This document shows, in pieces, positions 1 through 5,247 of a DNA stretch of 5,247 nt. Each line of letters begins with the position of its first letter. Within the stretch, counting starts at the first letter, position 1. Below the pieces are notes generated by a model. The model was not told the DNA's origin and made no database searches. It worked only from the letters and a program-made list of their open reading frames with translations. The position numbers and the translations under genes are program-made. Source of the stretch: an uncultured Flavobacteriales bacterium (GTDB lineage Bacteria > Bacteroidota > Bacteroidia > Flavobacteriales > Crocinitomicaceae); the NCBI GenBank assembly GCA_946886545.1, contig CAMPIU010000244.1:1-5247 (forward strand), given 5' to 3'.

Positions 1-58
1 AAGGTGGGGTATTCATGCTTAAATGCGCTTGATTTTAGTGGAATTTTCTTTGTGCCTG

Positions 59-98
59 CTTGTGGGACGACAGAGCCTCAGTCTTCATCCGCTTTCGC
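59..98. repeat. Intergenic direct repeat, copy 1
   Basis: This copy shares an uninterrupted 26-base core (73-98, beginning GAGCCTCAGTC and ending CCGCTTTCGC) with positions 129-154. Upstream similarity extends through CTTGTGGGAC (59-68), against CTTGTGAGAC in the other copy, with a 3-base length difference between this block and the core. It carries no supported gene and resembles a small non-coding interspersed repeat. Bases 1-58 to its left show nothing I can name. Confidence 0.8.
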
Positions 99-117
99 TG
101 TCCCTCGGCTTTTTCGT

Positions 118-154
118 CTTGTGAGACGGAGCCTCAGTCTTCATCCGCTTTCGC
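118..154. repeat. Intergenic direct repeat, copy 2
   Basis: Second copy of the repeat at 59-98, with the identical core at 129-154 (offset 56 bases). A 19-base stretch (99-117) separates the copies. Within that stretch and this copy, CGTCT-TGTG-AGACG (115-128) forms a small stem-loop. The right end merges into the GAAA hairpin at 143-158, next to the LRR stop at 161. Direct repetition at this length is unlikely by chance, but the function is unknown. Confidence 0.8.
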
Positions 155-158
155 GGAT
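143..158 (-). other. Perfect hairpin with GAAA tetraloop just past the LRR gene
   Basis: The minus strand reads ATCCGC-GAAA-GCGGAT: a 6-bp stem closed by a GNRA-type loop, starting two bases after the LRR stop codon. There is no T-tract after it, so a classical intrinsic terminator is not supported. It could stabilise or process the 3' end of the ribF-LRR message. It is the end of the downstream repeat copy (118-154) extended by a few bases. The other copy lacks the completing arm. Confidence 0.6.
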
Positions 159-160
159 TC

Positions 161-733
161 TTATTCTACGCAATGGCATGGCGGGTCAAAATACCACTTT
201 ACCTGCGGCATGGACTCTTGCCATTTTTGCTGAAAATGAGGACCCAACATAATTGCTCTCATGTCTACAGCTTCCAGTTTTTTCAAATTGGAAACCTCCT
301 CCGGCAATATGTTAATCGGATTATCCCAAATATCTAAAACTCTCAATTCGCTTAAATATCCGATGCAGGCAGGCAGGGAACTTATTTTGTTTCGCGCAAG
401 GTGCAGTTTTTGGAGTTTTGGCAACTGACAAATTACAATAGGTGCATTTTCCAGATTATTCTTCGTTACATCCAATGTTTTGAGCGACTTAAAAACCCCC
501 AGTTCCAGCGGAAGGTCTTTCAACTTGTTTTTGGAAATATTCAGGTATTTCAGATTCTTAAAGGAGTACAACTTTTCAGGGATTTGTTCCCATTTCAATT
601 TAGATGCATCAATTCCTAAAATGGTATCGGGATTTGCTTTTTGAATTGCTTCCCAGCGATAAATTTTTAAGGTGTCCTGAGCAAACAGGGCGTTACTTGC
701 GTAAAGAAAAATAATTGCGAGCAGTAATTTCAT
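161..733 (-). CDS. Small exported leucine-rich-repeat protein
   Basis: A 190-residue protein of unknown specific role, probably periplasmic. Residues 1-18 form a signal peptide (MKLLLAIIFLYASNALFA, AxFA-type cleavage before Q19). There is no lipobox cysteine and no T9SS tail. From about residue 36 it is built of 23-residue leucine-rich repeats. The first is degenerate (36-58), followed by regular ones at 59-81 (LKYLNISKNKLKDLP), 82-104 (LKTLDVTKNNLENAP), 105-127 (LQKLHLARNKISSLP) and 128-150 (LRVLDIWDNPINILP), then a capping segment. The end, DPPCHCVE, has two nearby cysteines. LRR folds generally bind proteins or glycans; the ligand cannot be read here. The ATG at 733 begins the signal peptide and lies inside the last codons of ribF, in another frame. 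With no promoter or ribosome binding site seen, it probably depends on ribF transcription and coupled translation. Confidence 0.9.
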   Translation of the reverse strand: MKLLLAIIFLYASNALFAQDTLKIYRWEAIQKANPDTILGIDASKLKWEQIPEKLYSFKNLKYLNISKNKLKDLPLELGVFKSLKTLDVTKNNLENAPIVICQLPKLQKLHLARNKISSLPACIGYLSELRVLDIWDNPINILPEEVSNLKKLEAVDMRAIMLGPHFQQKWQESMPQVKWYFDPPCHCVE

Positions 734-1631
734 CCAATTGAATTTGATTTTTTAAATCCTCTATATTTTCAAAACGCTTTTCATCACGTATATGTTGCAT
801 TACCTCCACTTTAATCTGTTGATCATATATTTCTTCGTTAAAATCAAACAGGTAAATCTCTATTGTGATCTGGCCATTATTTGCAACGGTTGGTCTGGTT
901 CCAATGTTCATTACACCATAAACCAACTTATCTCCAAGATAAGCTTTTGCCGCATAAACTCCGTTTTTAGGAAAAATCTTCTCTGTGTTTTCCAAATCGA
1001 TATTCGCTGTTGGAAAACCAATTGTGCGACCAATTTGTTGCCCCTTCACAACTTTACCTTGCAAAACAAAAGGACTGCCCATTAATTCCGCAGCGTATGA
1101 AACGTTTCCTTCTATAATCGCATTTCGGATTTTGGTCGAACTGATTGTAATATCACCTACTGAAATAGCCGGCAATTGAAAGACCTTAAAATCATACAAT
1201 TCGCCCAACTCTTGCAATTCCTGGAAAGATCCTTCCCTATTCTTTCCAAAATGATGATCATGACCGATATGCATTTCACTTACCCTGATCTGGTTCACAA
1301 GTACATCACGTACAAATTCCATTGCAGACAAGCGCGAAAATTCCTTGGTAAAAGGAAAAAGAATTACCGTATCCAGTCCCAACTTCTCCAGTTTCTCCAG
1401 TTTTTCATCCACCGTATCGATCAATTTAACTGAATAACTATCCGGATAAAGAACCTTTCTCGGATGCGGCTCAAACGTAAACAAAACAGATTCTTTATTC
1501 GCCAGCCTGGCCTTTTGGACCAGTGAACGGATAATTTCCTGATGGCCTAAATGAACCCCATCGTATGTTCCCAAAGTAAGTATTGGACTATTAAACTTGG
1601 TATCTGAATTCAACTGCCGAACTACACGCAT
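693..1631 (-). CDS. ribF: Bifunctional riboflavin kinase / FMN adenylyltransferase (FAD synthetase)
   Basis: A cytoplasmic enzyme that phosphorylates riboflavin to FMN and adenylylates FMN to FAD. The 312-residue length is normal for prokaryotic RibF. The N-terminal nucleotidyltransferase domain shows GTYDGVHLGH (21-30), FTFEPHPRKVL (51-61), HIGHDHHFGKNREG (121-134) and ISSTKIR (163-169). The C-terminal riboflavin kinase domain shows GRTIGFPTAN (201-210, with the PTAN nucleotide/metal motif), NIGTRPTV (242-249), IEIYLFDF (257-264, E258 in the place of the catalytic base) and the helical end IRDEKRF...LKNQIQLDEITARNYF. All key motifs are intact. ATG at 1631 is preferred over the in-frame TTG at 1652: family members start at this point, and the TTG would lie upstream of the promoter core. 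The 3' end overlaps the LRR gene by 41 bases. Confidence 0.97.
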   Translation of the reverse strand: MRVVRQLNSDTKFNSPILTLGTYDGVHLGHQEIIRSLVQKARLANKESVLFTFEPHPRKVLYPDSYSVKLIDTVDEKLEKLEKLGLDTVILFPFTKEFSRLSAMEFVRDVLVNQIRVSEMHIGHDHHFGKNREGSFQELQELGELYDFKVFQLPAISVGDITISSTKIRNAIIEGNVSYAAELMGSPFVLQGKVVKGQQIGRTIGFPTANIDLENTEKIFPKNGVYAAKAYLGDKLVYGVMNIGTRPTVANNGQITIEIYLFDFNEEIYDQQIKVEVMQHIRDEKRFENIEDLKNQIQLDEITARNYFSLRK

Positions 1632-1635
1632 AGTA

Positions 1636-1643
1636 CAAATGTA
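1636..1643 (-). promoter_or_regulatory. Putative Bacteroidota -7 promoter element (TACATTTG) for ribF
   Basis: The minus strand reads TACATTTG, an exact match to the Bacteroidota TAnnTTTG core, with four bases between it and the ATG at 1631. Transcription from it would start at or within a few bases of the ATG, giving a leaderless or near-leaderless ribF message. I see no good TTG at the usual -33 distance, which weakens the call. Its position just after a strong terminator, where a new promoter is needed, supports it. Confidence 0.5.
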
Positions 1644-1667
1644 GTTAAACAAAAAAAGTGGTGGTGA

Positions 1668-1703
1668 AAAAGTAGCAGTGAAAAGTTTTTCACCGCTACT
1701 TTT
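1668..1703 (-). terminator. Strong hairpin terminator between the surface protein gene and ribF
   Basis: A nearly perfect inverted repeat. AAAAGTAGC (1668-1676) pairs with GCTACTTTT (1695-1703), then one A/C mismatch (1677/1694), then GTGAAAA (1678-1684) with TTTTCAC (1687-1693). On the minus strand the stem runs directly into a T-tract (complement of 1671-1667), fitting termination of the rightward-lying genes before ribF. It also has T-rich sequence on the plus-strand side, so it could work in both directions. It lies about 110 bases beyond the intact surface gene's stop but right at the stop of the remnant tail. Confidence 0.85.
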
Positions 1704-1788
1704 ATCTTATTAATTGAATGTTTCCATGCCCTGTTAGCATTTTCCCGTTCATTCCCTCTGGTTTTTGAATATCAACACAGCACACCTT
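1702..1788 (-). pseudogene. Orphan C-terminal tail of a second T9SS type-B sorting-domain gene (remnant)
   Basis: Past the stop of the intact surface gene, and in a different frame, the minus strand reads 28 codons ending in TAA at 1704-1702. The segments are VDIQKPEGMNG, KMLTGHG and NIQLIR. The intact protein ends ATGLDG, TTQTGQG, NIQLMRD. By hand, about 12 of 19 aligned residues agree. In the DNA, 19 of 25 bases agree between 1711-1735 and 1827-1851. Upstream the match fades: where type-B domains have VYFYxxxI, this reads VCCVDI, and a TGA lies at 1791-1789. There is no start codon or room for a protein, so I read it as the surviving 3' end of a lost or recombined paralogue. The terminator hairpin overlaps its stop, as expected for a genuine former gene end. 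Confidence 0.75.
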
Positions 1789-1814
1789 TCAATCTTCCTT
1801 ATTCTCCTCAAGTT

Positions 1815-4800
1815 TTAATCTCTCATTAACTGGATATTTCCTTGTCCGGTTTGAGTAGTCCCATCCAAACCGGTTGCAATAAATTTGTAGAAGTAGACCC
1901 CTTCGTCTGCTAAATTCCCGTTAACCGTTCCATCCCAATAACCAGTTACTCCCGAATATTCAGTCATCTTATTCCCCCATCTGTTTACGATTGTAACCTC
2001 CACAGACACCGCATTCTCGAGGCGAAGAAAGAATACATCGTTATTCCCGTCTCCATTTGGCGTGAAGATATTCGGCATTACGACCGTCATTGGAGGGAAA
2101 GGAATTACGATAACCTCCAATTGTGAGGTATCCTGACAAATTCCATTACTTGCTGTTAAAATAACTGTATATGTCCCTGGAGCTTGATAAGTGGAAGACG
2201 GTGTCATTGAAACATCTGTTGTATTGAATACTTGTCCATTCCCCAAGTTAAAAGTGTATGAATTTGCATTCGAACTGGAATTGTTAAATTCAACCTCCAG
2301 CCCCGGAGTTCCGGAAAGTGGCGAATTATTACCCAAAACAGCAACCGGAACAGGAATAACCGTTATTACAATCGTATCACTATTCTGACATCCGGCCGTA
2401 CTTGTTCCTGTAACCACATAGGTGTTTATTCCAAGTGGAGGAGTAAAGCCTGTATTGTTTGGGATTGAATTCGACCAACTGTAAGTAGATGCTCCTGAAC
2501 CACTTAATACAACTGAGGATCCAAGACAGATCGTTTGATCTGATCCTGCATTAACGGTCGGAAGTGGGTTCACAGTAACTACGACCTGATCTGTACTTAG
2601 GCAGCCATTTAGATTCGTACCTGTTACTGTATAAGTTTGTGTCGATAAAGGAGTAAATGAAACACCATTGGCAACCCCGTTAGTCCATGAATATGTTTGT
2701 GCACCTGTTGCAGTTAAGGTAACACTTCCTCCCTGGCAAACCGATTGGTCAACTCCGGCATTAACCGAAGTAGATGGATTGACTGTAACAGTAACCTGAT
2801 CTGTATCCGTACATCCATTTACATCAGTTCCGGTAACTATGTAGGTTTGAGTTGAAGATGGAGTGAATGAAACTCCGTTTGTGATTCCATTGTTCCAACT
2901 GTACGTTTGAGCTCCTGAACCACTTAATGCAACTGAAGCTCCCATACAGATTATTTGATCAGATCCTGCATCAACTGTCGGAAGTGGGTTTACAGTGACA
3001 ACCACCTGGTCGGTACTTAAACAACCAAAGGCATTTGTACCAGTAACTGTATAAGTTTGAGTAGAGACTGGCGTAAATGAAATACCATTGGTAATACCAT
3101 TATTCCATGAATAAGTTTGGGCACCTGAAGCTATTAACGTAACACTTCCGCCCTGGCAAACCGTTTGGTCAGCCCCGGCATTAACCGAAGTAGACGGATT
3201 GACAGTAACAGTAACCTGATCTGTATTTGTACACCCATTTGCTGCTGTTCCGGTAACAGTATAGGTTTGTGTAGAAGATGGCGTGAATGAGACTCCGTTC
3301 GTCACTCCATTGTTCCAGCTATACGTTTGGGCTCCTGAACCGCTTAACACAACTGAAGCTCCCAAACAGATTGTTTGATCCGATCCTGCATTAACTGTCG
3401 GAAGCGTATTTACAGTGACAACTACCTGATCGGTTCCCTGGCATCCGTTTGCATCAACTCCTGTAACAGTGTATGTTTGGGTCGATAAAGGATTAAAAGC
3501 AACGTTGTTCGTTACTCCGTTATCCCAGCTATAAGATTGAGCACCTGAACCGGAAAGAGTTACCGGCTGACCAATACAAATTGTCTGGTCACCTCCGGCA
3601 CTAACCGGGATCGTTGTATTTACTGTTACAAGAACGTCATCAGTATCCTGACAACCATTTGCTGCAGTTCCGGTAACAGTGTATGTTGCGGTTGCTCCGG
3701 GAACGAATGAAACTCCATTAGTCACCCCATTGTCCCATGTATAAGTCTGCGCACCTGAACCGGAAAGGGTTACTGATTGGCCAATGCAAACAGTTTGATC
3801 AGGTCCTGCATCTACTGCCGGATAAATTACATTCACCCCTGACGAAGCAGAAGATGTACATGTCGTCCCTCCATATGATGTCGTGGCAGTCTGTGTAAAA
3901 GTAGTAACTCCGGAAGGTAATCCATTTGCGGAAGCGTTCGCAGAAGTACTGCTGGTAATCCCCGAAGCAGGACTAGATGTCCATAACAAAGAAGTTGTTG
4001 CCGTTATAGTGATTGGCGTATTTAAGGTTGGTGAAACGGGCACCTGGAATATTGAAGCTGATGCAGCAGTACAGGAGTTGTCATTAATTGTAGAACTAAT
4101 TGCACCGGACGCATATGAAATAGAGGTCGGTGAACCACAAATAGATGTCAGGTTCGAAAACGTAATATTTGCGTTCGTCAATGCGCCGACATCCGCACCG
4201 ATGCAATCATAAATCTGAACTGCCCAACCACCTGCTGCTGCATTGCAACCAATAAGACCGGACCAGTTTATAGCAGTACTTGAAGGTCCGTAGGTACTGT
4301 AAGTTCCTCCCAGTGAAGCTGGAGCAGGGCTGCAAACATTTAAATTACCACTTGGGATCGTTGTAAAACAAAGATTATTTACTCCATCAGCGCTATTACA
4401 AGTTGATCCTTGCCCAATTGCTCCCGGATTCGGAAGCAGTAAAATTGTAGGAGAACCACAAGCCGGTGGACCAACCAAATAAAATGCTAAATCCGAAACA
4501 AAAGTATGATTCGCGGAAAAACAAACCTGGATATTTGTATTTGCATTGATAAGAGATTGCGGTGGTGGTGGGTTATAATAAGAGAATGACCCTGTAGTAT
4601 TCACAGTTGAAGATAAGGATGCATTGTTACAGTTGGATAAAGAACTGGACGCAGTAACTTCCGTATTCAAATTCCAGACCCAGGCTGTAAAACAGTCTGT
4701 AATAGTATTTGACGCATCACGAATTTCAACACGATAACCGTCACTTGCAAGATTTGATATCGTAGAAGTAGGCCCCACCTGAACCGAAAGTGATTGCCAT

Positions 4801-5042
4801 GAAGAATTTGTTTGATCGTGATAAAACCAATTAAATGTAAATGGTCCTACTCCGCTTGTTGGAGTAGCGGTTAAACTTCCCTGTTGTGCTCCAAGTGTGG
4901 TTCCGCACCAAATATAAATAGGGTCGTTGGGAGCACCGTTGGTATACGAGGTTGTAGAGGCCCCGGAATTTCCGCTTGGAACCAACTGGGCATGACCAGC
5001 AGTCGAACATGCGAATGCAAGAAAAACAAGTAACTTTTTCAT
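1815..5042 (-). CDS. Large secreted Ig-repeat surface protein with P-domain-like module, PKD domain and T9SS type-B C-terminal sorting domain
   Basis: A 1075-residue exported protein, probably displayed on the cell surface or released by the type IX system. Modules in order: signal peptide 1-19 (MKKLLVFLAFACSTAGHAQ, AxA-type cleavage); Ig/SprB-like region about 42-130; P-domain-like module about 150-298 (HTFVSDLAFYLVGP, then GGWAVQIYDCIGADVGALTN); a degenerate Ig-like stretch about 306-405; seven Ig-like repeats 406-896; PKD domain about 897-980 (YTFNLGNG, PGTYTVILTASN); and a type-B sorting domain about 984-1075. The sorting domain (gliding motility-associated C-terminal/CHU_C family) shows NIFTPNGDGNND, NRWGNKM, WDGTVNG, EGVYFYKF and GQGNIQLMR. 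Known for the family: this domain directs passage through the outer membrane. Inferred: an adhesin or matrix-like role, because no catalytic domain is visible. The ATG at 5042 is chosen because the signal peptide starts there and it sits two bases past the upstream stop. No clear ribosome binding site is seen. Confidence 0.93.
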   Translation of the reverse strand: MKKLLVFLAFACSTAGHAQLVPSGNSGASTTSYTNGAPNDPIYIWCGTTLGAQQGSLTATPTSGVGPFTFNWFYHDQTNSSWQSLSVQVGPTSTISNLASDGYRVEIRDASNTITDCFTAWVWNLNTEVTASSSLSNCNNASLSSTVNTTGSFSYYNPPPPQSLINANTNIQVCFSANHTFVSDLAFYLVGPPACGSPTILLLPNPGAIGQGSTCNSADGVNNLCFTTIPSGNLNVCSPAPASLGGTYSTYGPSSTAINWSGLIGCNAAAGGWAVQIYDCIGADVGALTNANITFSNLTSICGSPTSISYASGAISSTINDNSCTAASASIFQVPVSPTLNTPITITATTSLLWTSSPASGITSSTSANASANGLPSGVTTFTQTATTSYGGTTCTSSASSGVNVIYPAVDAGPDQTVCIGQSVTLSGSGAQTYTWDNGVTNGVSFVPGATATYTVTGTAANGCQDTDDVLVTVNTTIPVSAGGDQTICIGQPVTLSGSGAQSYSWDNGVTNNVAFNPLSTQTYTVTGVDANGCQGTDQVVVTVNTLPTVNAGSDQTICLGASVVLSGSGAQTYSWNNGVTNGVSFTPSSTQTYTVTGTAANGCTNTDQVTVTVNPSTSVNAGADQTVCQGGSVTLIASGAQTYSWNNGITNGISFTPVSTQTYTVTGTNAFGCLSTDQVVVTVNPLPTVDAGSDQIICMGASVALSGSGAQTYSWNNGITNGVSFTPSSTQTYIVTGTDVNGCTDTDQVTVTVNPSTSVNAGVDQSVCQGGSVTLTATGAQTYSWTNGVANGVSFTPLSTQTYTVTGTNLNGCLSTDQVVVTVNPLPTVNAGSDQTICLGSSVVLSGSGASTYSWSNSIPNNTGFTPPLGINTYVVTGTSTAGCQNSDTIVITVIPVPVAVLGNNSPLSGTPGLEVEFNNSSSNANSYTFNLGNGQVFNTTDVSMTPSSTYQAPGTYTVILTASNGICQDTSQLEVIVIPFPPMTVVMPNIFTPNGDGNNDVFFLRLENAVSVEVTIVNRWGNKMTEYSGVTGYWDGTVNGNLADEGVYFYKFIATGLDGTTQTGQGNIQLMRD
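1818..2093 (-). other. T9SS type-B C-terminal sorting domain (gliding motility-associated C-terminal domain) of the surface protein
   Basis: Residues about 984-1075 match the type-B sorting domain of Bacteroidota. The diagnostic segments are MPNIFTPNGDGNNDVFF (989-1005), VTIVNRWGNKM (1016-1026), GYWDGTVNGNLADEGVYFYK (1034-1053) and the final TGQGNIQLMRD. This identifies the protein as type IX cargo. The last 20 codons are closely copied in the decayed remnant downstream (1702-1788). Confidence 0.93.
2355..3827 (-). repeat. Seven tandem 210-bp (70-residue) Ig-like repeats inside the surface protein
   Basis: Units R1 to R7 cover residues 406-475, 476-545, 546-615, 616-685, 686-755, 756-825 and 826-896. 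Spacing is exactly 70 residues, except for one extra residue in R7. Each unit has the plan xVxAGxDQTxCxGxSVxLSGSGA, then TYSWNNG, a TQTYTVTG strand, an NGC turn and DQVxVTVN. Each carries two cysteines about 45 residues apart (for example C419/C464 and C559/C604), which could form one disulfide per domain after export. R1 and R7 are the most divergent. R3 resembles R5, and R4 resembles R6, more than neighbours resemble each other. This gives a superimposed 420-bp period that is also visible in the DNA (3181 onward matches 2761 onward). Confidence 0.93.
4152..4595 (-). other. P-domain-like (proprotein convertase P/Homo B) module within the surface protein
   Basis: Residues about 150-297 carry the order typical of P-domains. 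First comes IQVCFSANHTFVSDLAFYLV (compare the family's V.I.HTyvgDL.i.L). An insert-rich middle with several cysteines follows. The end is GGWAVQIYDCIGADVGALTNANITF (compare G.W.L.v.D...gd.G.L..w.l.F). In characterised proteins this beta-sandwich usually follows a subtilase or metalloprotease domain. Here no protease motif precedes it, so it is probably used as a structural or binding module. Assignment is by motif reading only; the boundaries are approximate. Confidence 0.6.
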
Positions 5043-5044
5043 AA

Positions 5045-5247
5045 CTACTTGCTTGATTTAAGTTCGTTAATTCGCTTAGTGAGCTTGTTTTTCTCACTGA
5101 GATAATATTCCCGGTCTGATTCCGAAGCTTCATTTAGTTTAATCGACACTTCTGATAAAGCTTCAATACATTCCGGAAGATTCCAGTCTTCAATTGTTCG
5201 GGGATGAACCGCTTCAATTTGCTTTGAGTCGGGAGTACTTTCAACTC
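5045..5247 (-). CDS. 3' end of an unrecognised gene (partial, N-terminus outside window)
   Basis: An open frame enters from the right edge and runs 66 codons to a TAG at 5047-5045. I do not recognise the family. The visible part begins VESTPDSKQIEAVHPRTIED and contains DWNLPECIEALSEVS. It ends in a lysine/glutamate-rich stretch (SEKNKLTKRINELKSSK) that looks helical and may form a short coiled coil. No membrane segment or sorting signal is visible, so this end is probably cytoplasmic. The stop codon is two bases from the ATG of the large surface protein at 5042, which suggests one transcript and translational coupling. Support for it being a real gene is the absence of stops, sensible amino-acid composition and the tight junction. 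The frame overlapping it (down from 5133) runs into the coding sequence of the next gene and gives an implausible protein. Confidence 0.72.
   Translation of the reverse strand, partial: VESTPDSKQIEAVHPRTIEDWNLPECIEALSEVSIKLNEASESDREYYLSEKNKLTKRINELKSSK

Noticed and set aside
59..154. CRISPR array
   Set aside because: There are only two imperfect copies with a 19-base gap, the copies differ in length, and no cas gene is present.
4..252. Open frame on the plus strand (82 codons)
   Set aside because: It runs across the non-coding direct repeat and into the antisense of the LRR gene. The product has no recognisable domain, and its composition reflects the repeat.
693..1652. Longer ribF starting at the in-frame TTG at 1652
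   Set aside because: It adds seven residues not typical of the family and would place the start upstream of the TACATTTG promoter core. The ATG at 1631 fits better.
1632..1814. FMN riboswitch upstream of ribF
   Set aside because: No RFN-like conserved blocks are visible. The space is taken by a gene remnant, a terminator hairpin and a promoter core.
2355..3827. Non-coding tandem repeat or mobile element
   Set aside because: The 210-bp repeats stay in frame and encode well-formed Ig-like domains, so they are protein repeats.
3883..4212. Open frame on the plus strand (109 codons), antisense to the surface protein
   Set aside because: It is a mirror of low-complexity Thr/Ser/Ala/Val codons in the real gene. 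There is no start signal and no family resemblance.
4831..5133. Minus-strand frame of 100 codons overlapping the start of the surface gene
   Set aside because: It is out of frame with both the upstream partial gene and the signal-peptide-bearing gene. Most of it lies inside the latter, and its product is unlike any protein I know.

Overview
The window comes from a member of the Bacteroidota, most likely Flavobacteriia. The evidence is a complete type IX secretion (T9SS) type-B sorting domain, a TAnnTTTG-type promoter core, no clear Shine-Dalgarno sequences, and moderate-to-low GC. A Fluviicola/Crocinitomicaceae-like host would fit, but that is inference. All supported genes lie on the minus strand, so the window reads from right to left.

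Right to left: (i) the 3' end of an unrecognised gene with a charged helical tail enters at 5247 and stops at 5045. (ii) Two bases later starts a 1075-residue secreted surface protein (5042-1815). It has a signal peptide, an Ig/SprB-like N-terminus, a proprotein-convertase P-domain-like module, seven exact 70-residue Ig-like repeats, a PKD domain and a T9SS type-B C-terminal domain. (iii) The 183-base gap before ribF holds the decayed last ~28 codons of a second T9SS type-B protein (1788-1702). A strong hairpin terminator (1668-1703) begins at its stop codon, followed by a TACATTTG promoter core that almost touches the ribF start. (iv) ribF (1631-693) encodes the bifunctional riboflavin kinase/FMN adenylyltransferase. 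(v) A small exported leucine-rich-repeat protein (733-161) overlaps the ribF 3' end by 41 bases. (vi) The last 160 bases contain no supported gene. They hold two copies of a ~37-40 base repeat, the nearer of which ends in a perfect 6-bp hairpin with a GAAA loop just past the LRR stop codon.

There appear to be two transcription units: [unknown gene]-[surface protein] ending at the 1668-1703 terminator, and ribF-LRR starting near 1631. The first makes a large exported, probably adhesive, repeat protein. The second couples flavin cofactor synthesis to a periplasmic LRR protein with no obvious metabolic link. The most unusual points are the orphan sorting-domain remnant, the 420-bp two-domain period inside the Ig array, and the tandem intergenic repeat. 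I see no CRISPR array, transposase, tRNA or rRNA.
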